The notes beneath the pieces are model-generated. The model saw nothing but the letters and a program-made list of their open reading frames with translations. It did not search any database and had not been told where the DNA came from. A DNA stretch of 64,000 nucleotides from Isoetes taiwanensis (lineage: Eukaryota > Streptophyta > Lycopodiopsida > Isoetales > Isoetaceae): the NCBI GenBank assembly GCA_021234155.1, contig JAJEKV010000006.1, positions 23,163,653-23,227,652 on the forward strand, given 5' to 3'. A program made the translations under genes and the position numbers. Positions 57,959-64,000 of this stretch are shown in pieces. Each line of letters opens with the position of its first letter. Position 1 is the first letter of the stretch.

Positions 57959-58624
57959 GAGTCATCCCAGATGTCTCTCTTCATGATCAATTACGGATAT
58001 CAGTGCCTAATCCCAGACACTTGGCACAATCCTGTGTCAAAGGTCGAAGTATCCCAGCAGATGCTAGGCGATATGCAGCAGTTAGTTGAAGAGGTAAGGG
58101 GGTACCTTCTAGCAGCAAGAATTCGGCAGAAGAGCATAGCCGACAGGCACAGGACAGTAAGGGAGTTCAAGGTGGGCGACAAGGTATGGTTGAAGATCAA
58201 GGTGAAGCAAGCTAAGCTTCGGATTGGAAATTGTAAGAAGCTCGCTCCTAGGTGGGCCGGTCCGTTCAAGATCTTGGAGAGAGTGGGCTCTCAAGCCTAC
58301 AAGTTGGATCTTCCGGTGCACCTTAAAGTCCACAAGGTCTTCCATATGAGTTTATTGAAAAGGCACGATCCTAACCCTGATGAGGTTCTGGATGCTCCAA
58401 CTTTGTTGGAAATGACAGAAGAGCAAGAAATTGTGCCTGAATTGCTTCTTGATAAGTCATTCAAGAAGACTAGGAGGTCTCAGTTCCTCCAGTATTTGGT
58501 CAAGTGGAAACACTTGCCCGTGGAAGACGCGACATGGGTATTGAAGCAGGATTTGGAGAAACAATATCCAGAATTCATGAAGAAGTTTGATGGGCGAGTC
58601 GTCTCCGACTTGCCAGGAGGTTAG
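57959..58624 (+). CDS. Ty3-gypsy integrase C-terminus with chromodomain
   Basis: Same frame as the preceding segment, after one stop codon. It contains the GPY/F-type module (VGDKVWLKI, LAPRWAGPFKILERVG, YKLDLP, VFHMSLLKRH) and ends with a chromodomain (FLQYLVKWKHLPVEDATWVL). That identifies the element as a chromovirus, a lineage whose chromodomain directs integration to heterochromatin. The stop at 58622 ends pol. Confidence 0.88.
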   Translation, partial: ESSQMSLFMINYGYQCLIPDTWHNPVSKVEVSQQMLGDMQQLVEEVRGYLLAARIRQKSIADRHRTVREFKVGDKVWLKIKVKQAKLRIGNCKKLAPRWAGPFKILERVGSQAYKLDLPVHLKVHKVFHMSLLKRHDPNPDEVLDAPTLLEMTEEQEIVPELLLDKSFKKTRRSQFLQYLVKWKHLPVEDATWVLKQDLEKQYPEFMKKFDGRVVSDLPGG

Positions 58625-59471
58625 CTTAGTATGTTTCTTAGTTAGCCTTAGCTCTGGCATATGTATTCTAGTTGTTAGACTGCATGTGCCAGAATCTTGG
58701 AACGTGTAAGCAATGATGAGATACGCCTTTAAGGCATTCTCTAGGCCAACACACACCAAGAGGTGCGCATGACCACTAGGGTCATGTGAGAGTGGAAGAT
58801 TAGGCATGGTGGGCGATGATGGGACATCTGTCGGATGATCTCTATGCCACGATGCGGGGCTCGCACACCTAACCATAGGGGGGTCATGGTGAAGGTTAAG
58901 TGATCATGCGCGATGATGGGATCGTGAGACATTCCCTAGCTTGAAACCCTTGGAGCATGAGGCACTGGGGAGTACTCGACACCAGGTAATCGAGTACAAG
59001 GTAGCAGTTGATCATGGGCGACGATAGGAGCATCTTAAATGTTCCTTAAGCTCAAATCCGTATGGGCCATGATCGGGTGCAAGGTAGTAGGGTAACCTTG
59101 AGCTAGTAGTTCGGCTTAAGGAGGTAGGTAAGGGTGGTGGTCCCCTAAAACCACAATTTATTAATTTAACTAACGTAATGTGCTACTCGTGCAGGGCGAG
59201 CATAGGGGAGCACCGACGGGAGCACATTACGTGGAGGCAAGGAAGCATAATTTAGACTTAAAAATTATGAACCCTAATGTTATGTGATATTGTTTTGACT
59301 TACTATAGCATTACTGTTGTTAAGGCTATATAATTTTGTATAGATATAAATATAGCCTATACTATATGTTGTTTGAATAATAGAAGTTGCTTGTATCTTG
59401 TTTTTGCAGGAGCGTGTAGTGTAGTTACCTTAGCGTAATGCTGAGGACAGCATTATCTAAGGATGGGAGAA
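58625..59471 (+). other. Chromovirus 3' untranslated spacer
   Basis: An 850 bp non-coding stretch between pol and the 3' LTR. It has imperfect internal repeats around GGGCGATGATGGGA/GGGCGACGATAGGA (58810-59030) and ends with a purine-rich GGATGGGAGAA before the LTR. Confidence 0.7.
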
Positions 59472-60540
59472 TGTGACATTCCAGGGGAATGTACGCCATA
59501 AATACGTATATTCCTAGACCCGTCACTATACAAGTCTACCTTGTAGCCTTGTATACCTTAGGAAGTGGCAATGGGTGCATATCTAAGTTAAATGCTTAAC
59601 TTAGATAACCTTAGGATAAGGTCCATTTCCACATGGCCTTATCCCATTGGGCAACCACCACACGGCCCCACCCCATTGGTGCCATGTGGCATCCCATGTG
59701 GACCCCATCTTATATTAGCACAAACCCTAACCCTAGGCCTCTTTTCCTGACCCTAGCACCCTGAGACTCATCTACGCGCTCGAAACTCCGTTTCGAGCAC
59801 CGTTTGCTGTGGCATACCTAGTGCAGCAGCCCCCGGAGTGTGGATTCGATCTTGGAGCAAGTGCAGATTCGACCAATTCGAAGACCATGGAGACGCCAGG
59901 ATTGGGAGGGAGTGCTTCTGGAGCAGGTATGTAGAGTAGTACTCTTGGTAGATCATCTGGAAGTTAGCACTCCAGATAGGTTAGTATTTCGTATCTAGAG
60001 TAGAGCCATCCTATAACCCTTATTGAACATCTTGAACCCTAATCAAGGAACCCCAACTGTAAGTTAGATATGTATGATTAGGTTAAGATGTTAGGATTAT
60101 CATGATATGATGTTATGTGATGTTGGTTGATCATGTTTGCTCCTCTTGTATTGGGAAGGGGGTAGAGACCTAGTAGCCAGTATGTAGTATGCTCCTAGTT
60201 AGATCCCTTAGTTCCTATTAATGCGGCCTGTGCATAAGAGCCCACCGGGTTATTGGGACTATGATGTGACTCAGCACTACACAACGGGGCTAGAGGCAAT
60301 ACGGATGGGGGATCCCTGCTGAGCGTGGCTACTGGGGATCCCATAGCGGCTAGGCTTATGGCCGGTCACTTTGTATGGGCCGGGCATGGGTCCGACATCT
60401 CCTGAGGCGATGGTGTCGCCCTGCCTCTCAGGAGTTGCAAGTGTTGGCTTGGCTCCTATTTTGGGGGGTTAAGTCGGGTAAGAATCGTGTGTCGCCAAGA
60501 TTCTCCATTAGAGGAAATTTGAGATCTCATTTCATCCTCA
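59472..60540 (+). repeat. 3' LTR of the chromovirus, about 1.07 kb
   Basis: It starts TGTGACATTCCAGGGGAATG after the polypurine tract. The first 319 bp match the truncated 5' LTR. The end is placed at CCTCA by analogy with the related LTR at 44754-45387. No matching target duplication was found. Confidence 0.7.
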
Positions 60541-60577
60541 TAAGAATCCTCCAATGGAATGGCTTACCCTCTATTAA

Positions 60578-60936
60578 CTGCAATTAATGCAGCACCAACA
60601 ACTTCATTGCTATTGTTTTTTCCCCATAACTTTTGATCCACTTATCAAAATGTTGCGGCGTTTGTTGCATTAGATGCGGAATGAAAAGATCTTTCCAATG
60701 ATATATGGTTATGATGTATTTCAATATGGTCATATGCGTTAACCTTAAAAAAATATGATTTTTTGCTTATTTCTTATAAATTTATATCGTAAAAGATGTA
60801 TGAATGGGTTATCACTAGATAGATCTTGTGAAGACGAACCCATTGCTACAAAAAGTTTTTGAATCGGAGTTCTGGATCAAAAGTTATAATGAAAAAATGA
60901 TACTACAGAAGTTAGTTGCAGCTGCATTAATTACAG
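60578..60936. mobile_element. MITE-like element, 359 bp
   Basis: CTGCAATTAATGCAGC at the left and its near-complement GCTGCATTAATTACAG at the right (60921-60936) form arms of about 28 bp with a few mismatches. The interior is AT-rich and non-coding. It separates the chromovirus LTR from the LINE. Confidence 0.5.
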
Positions 60937-60960
60937 GCTGCCACATAATACTGGAATGAG

Positions 60961-61305
60961 ATGGATAAAGGCTCTACGCTGATTAATCAGAAGGCCGAAG
61001 CAAATACTCAAGACCTGCTCCCAGAGACCAATTTTCTTCAGTATCAACCCCATCAAGTGAGATTGAAAATTGATGAAAACATGGTGGTGACTATTGAAAA
61101 TGTAAACCTTTCAGTTAAAATTGATACAGGGGATATTTTTCTATCTATACCAAAACTCCCTGAATCCCCACGAGTGTGGGAGAATACTAGGTTTGACCAG
61201 AAAATTGAGAGCCTGATTGACACTGAGGAGCAAGGTTGGAAAATAGTTGATAAGAGGAAAGGAAGGGGAAAAAAGAAATTTTTACCAAGGTCCCAGCAGA
61301 GCTAG
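60961..61305 (+). pseudogene. LINE ORF1 C-terminal part
   Basis: A 114-codon frame (MDKGSTLINQKAEANTQDLL… to GRGKKKFLPRSQQS), basic at its end. It directly precedes ORF2 as the tail of an L1 ORF1 would. The N-terminal RNA-binding half is absent, so the LINE is 5'-truncated. Confidence 0.55.
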
Positions 61306-61359
61306 TCCCAGAAAATCCACTATGCAGGATGGACAAGTGGTTGGAAAATATAAATATTA

Positions 61360-62619
61360 ATGGATAGAAGAATTAATTGTGTTACCTGGAATCTCCAGGG
61401 AATCAATAATTGTGTTAAGAGGGACAGGTTAAAGGTTTGTTTATCTACCCTTCTCCCTGATATTATTTTCTTTCAAGAGCACAAAATTCATGACTCCAAC
61501 CACCAGGTTATGATAGGTAAAACTCTCCCTCCTGGCTATGATTTATGGTCTATTCCTGCTAATGACTCCTCTGCAGGGATTGCTATAGCTTGGAAGGATA
61601 ATCTCGATTTATCTGATAGGTACATGGTCAATGGCAGGGATGGAAGATGGCAGATATTATTATGTACCCTGCTTGGCATTAGGATTGCCTTAGTTAATAT
61701 TTATGCTTTCAATAATCCAGGTGATAGGATAGGTATTTGGAATAGAGTTAAAAATAGTCTTGATAATATGGAATTCGATGAATGCATTTTAGGGGGCGAC
61801 CTCAACATGGTTACTAATGATTTTATGAAAAATAAGAATTACAGGCCTCTGGAAGCTCAGGAGAAAAATGCCTGGAGTAACCTCATCAACAGTCACAACC
61901 TTACTTTAGCCAGAACGAAACCCAACTCCTATAGCTCGACTGATAAGAGAAGTGATCCTACCCTTTGCCTTCATGACAGGTTTTATTTATCTGAAAACCT
62001 TTGGAACTTTAGTAATAGAGTTGTTAATTTGGAAGGTTACACTCTTTCTGACCATTACCCCCAGCAGTTAATTATTTCGGATAGGACGGTGATCAGGAAG
62101 AAAAAAACTTACTTTAAGTTGAATACTAATCTGCTGGATCAAAATGATTTTTTGGACAGGTTAGGACAGGTTATTTCCAGGTTCCCCAAGCCTGAGGGGC
62201 CATCTGGTTGGATGTACTGGTGGATAATGGTCTCCAAGGCTATCAAAAATTGGTTAAAAGAATGGGGGAAGAAAATTCATCAGCAGAAAATGGCTGTGCT
62301 TAACAACCTAAGAGAGTCCCTTCCCAATGCTCCAGAAGCTCTCAAAGATAACATCAGGGCAGACATTGAAAGGGAAGAAATCAGAATTGCACAAGGGTGG
62401 AGGCTCAAAGCCAAAATAAGAGAAATTAAGGATGACGAGAGATGTAGCTCGAAGTTCTTCTTTGCTAAAGCTAAAGGGAAAATTAAAAGAAATCATATTT
62501 TTGATATCAAGGTTGGAGATGAGGTAATTGTCGAAGAAGATCAAATCAAACGGGCAGCCACTGAGCACTTCACCAATATTATGGGGACCACTTGCACAAC
62601 AGGATGGATGAATTTATAA
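61360..62619 (+). CDS. LINE ORF2 N-terminal part: AP-type endonuclease
   Basis: An intact 419-codon frame. ITWNLQGI-like VTWNLQGINN, FFQEHKI (catalytic Glu), LGGDLNM (Asp/Asn), and SDHYP (Asp-His) are the APE endonuclease blocks that nick the target DNA for L1 retrotransposition. A helical linker follows (KSFFFAKAKGKIKRNHI-like) leading to RT. The frame ends at 62617-62619 after a single frameshift near 62585; RT continues in the next frame. Confidence 0.88.
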   Translation: MDRRINCVTWNLQGINNCVKRDRLKVCLSTLLPDIIFFQEHKIHDSNHQVMIGKTLPPGYDLWSIPANDSSAGIAIAWKDNLDLSDRYMVNGRDGRWQILLCTLLGIRIALVNIYAFNNPGDRIGIWNRVKNSLDNMEFDECILGGDLNMVTNDFMKNKNYRPLEAQEKNAWSNLINSHNLTLARTKPNSYSSTDKRSDPTLCLHDRFYLSENLWNFSNRVVNLEGYTLSDHYPQQLIISDRTVIRKKKTYFKLNTNLLDQNDFLDRLGQVISRFPKPEGPSGWMYWWIMVSKAIKNWLKEWGKKIHQQKMAVLNNLRESLPNAPEALKDNIRADIEREEIRIAQGWRLKAKIREIKDDERCSSKFFFAKAKGKIKRNHIFDIKVGDEVIVEEDQIKRAATEHFTNIMGTTCTTGWMNL

Positions 62620-63330
62620 ACATCAAGCCCAGAGTGACAGTGGAAGATAATCTCTCTCTTCACAGGCCATTCACCAATATGGAAATTCTCCAAACTGCCA
62701 AGGACATGGACAAGGGAAAAACTCCTGGGCCAGATGGTCTCCCGGTGGAATTCTTTCTTAAAGCCTGGCCTATTCTTGGAGATAGTATCACGAGTATTGC
62801 CAATGAGTTCAGGGACAGGAAATGTTTGGATGCCAGAATAAACACTAGCCTGATAGCGTTGATTCCTAAGGTGGACATACCGGCTTCCTTTTCAGACTAC
62901 AGGCCAATTTCTCTCTCAAATGTGGTATACAAGCTAATATCAGGGATGATTGCAAGGAGACTCAAGCCTATTCTTGATAAAATTATTAGCTCGTCTCAGG
63001 CTGCCTATCTTAAGGACAGATTCATTTTGGATAATGTAGTGACTGCTATTCTCGGCCTCAACTGGGCCAAGGACTCCAGACAGGACATTGCTTTAATAAA
63101 GCTAGACATTACTAAGGCATTTAACACAGTGAGCTGGAGTTTCCTCCTCAAATGCTGCAAGGCAATGGGCTTCTCTGACGAAGTGATCCAGATTTTTAAA
63201 GCTATTCTCATCAACTCGAGATCCTCTGTTCTTATCAATGGGGATTGTAGCCCTTTCTTTCCTTTGAAGAGAGGGGTAAAACAAGGGTGCCCCCTAGCCC
63301 CCTTCCTCTTCCTTATAATTATGGAGGCCC
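62592..63330 (+). pseudogene. LINE ORF2 reverse transcriptase, truncated
   Basis: KTPGPDGLPVEFF, DYRPISLSNVVYKLIS, SSSQAAYLKDRFILDNV, ALIKLDITKAFNTVSW (first catalytic Asp) and RGVKQGCPLAPFLFLIIME are the L1 RT blocks in order. The frame breaks off after LIIME at about 63328, before the FADD catalytic pair, and copia sequence follows without a gap. Confidence 0.88.
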
Positions 63331-63825
63331 GCCATTGTAAGCACAGTATCCTGGAGAAGTAAAAAACAAGGATGTATAGCTATGTCAACAGCGGAGGCAG
63401 AATATAATGCTACTTCTTTAGCAGCAAGAGAAGTGGTCTGGGTAAGGAGATTATTAACTGAGTTAGGTGCTACACAGAATAAGCCTACTACACTCTTCAT
63501 TGACAGTATGAGTTGTATAGCCAGAACTAGAAATCCAGTATTTCATAAAAGAACCAAGCACATTGAATTACATGTTCACTTTATAAGAGATATGGTTGCA
63601 AAAGGAATTATTGCAGTTGAGTACAAAAATACCACAAAACAGATTGCAGATGTGTTGACCAAGGTAATTCCAATGCATAGGTTTGCTAAGTTACAGGAAA
63701 GCATTGGTATAGGCTCTTCCCATACAGCATGTTCAATGCAAAGTTGTGACAACAATGAAGAAGTAGAAAAGTGTACAAGTTGCAGAAAGAAACAAAGGAG
63801 TGTAAGGTTTAAAGCAAATGATTGA
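63331..63825 (+). pseudogene. Ty1-copia RNase H 3' part
   Basis: The frame opens at AIVSTVSWRSKKQGCIAMST and gives AEAEYNATSLAAREVVWVRR, FIDSMSCIARTRNPVFHKRT, KHIELHVHFIRDMV and QIADVLTKVIPMHRF, the terminal third of a copia pol. It continues about 35 residues beyond the usual end (CSMQSCDNNEEVEKCTSCRK) before a stop at 63823. The rest of the element lies outside or was lost. It is a different family from the copia at 12.5 kb. Confidence 0.88.
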
Positions 63826-63869
63826 ATATGCAGAATTGTCTAACAGAGAATATCTAACATGAAGGGGAA

Positions 63870-64000
63870 TGTTAGAATTATTAATGCTAGATATAATGAT
63901 GAGGATGATATCATTAAGATCAGATAACCTATTAGATGACCTATTAAGGGTAAGCAAAATAAGGCAAGGTTCTAAGGTTGCTTAATGGTTGCTCTTAAGG
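63870..64000 (+). repeat. Start of copia 3' LTR (runs off window)
   Basis: TGTTAGAATTATTAATGC follows the purine tract GAAGGGGAA. The LTR is incomplete at the window end and no partner is visible upstream in the window. Confidence 0.75.

Overview
This is plant nuclear DNA. It has Ty1-copia and Ty3-gypsy (chromovirus) retrotransposons with a Met-initiator-tRNA primer site, L1-type LINEs, CACTA, Helitron and MITE elements, intron-bearing gene fragments, a CIPK kinase gene with the plant NAF motif, and an MLKL-type plant kinase. Density of nested repeats and near absence of intact genes point to a large, repeat-rich vascular plant genome. A fern or other seed-free plant is my guess, but the sequence does not settle it.

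Layout. 1-5.9 kb and 18.5-25.2 kb are two copies of the same repeated segment. Each copy is opened by insertions the other lacks, so empty sites can be read directly: a 3.6 kb TIR transposon (385-3956), a 390 bp composite MITE (18894-19283) and a 3.9 kb gene-capturing element (20562-24478). 6-11.9 kb holds MITEs, a LINE 3' end and unrecognised sequence. 11.9-18.5 kb is one CIPK gene on the minus strand, split by a complete 5.27 kb copia element with identical LTRs and a 5 bp target duplication. 25-34.6 kb is dominated by what I read as a second, larger gene-capturing element with the same two hairpin ends. It carries a receptor-kinase exon and three tandem 1.15-1.19 kb cassettes, each holding a BAHD acyltransferase fragment. 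36.2-38.0 kb is the only intact host gene: an MLKL/HeLo-type protein kinase on the minus strand. A 2.75 kb LTR element with identical LTRs sits 240 bp upstream of its start. 41.6-44.1 kb is a decayed LINE with an ATTCT-repeat tail; 44.75-45.4 kb a gypsy-type LTR; 45.5-47.7 kb a LINE ORF1 (minus); 48.1-50.4 kb a decayed Helitron Rep/helicase (minus). 54.6-60.5 kb is a chromovirus interrupted by a partial CACTA element. 60.9-63.3 kb is an L1-type LINE fused abruptly to the 3' end of another copia element that runs off the window.

The strongest candidate for something new is the pair of elements with two distinct hairpin termini ('end A' and 'end B'). They have captured intron-containing gene pieces (WDR70-like, RLK, BAHD), and in one case multiplied a terminus together with its cargo. 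A second pattern cuts across the window: differences between these tandem cassettes cluster at CTG/CAG triplets. That may be a base-calling artefact at CHG-methylated sites, and some apparent frameshifts in the repeats should be read with that in mind.
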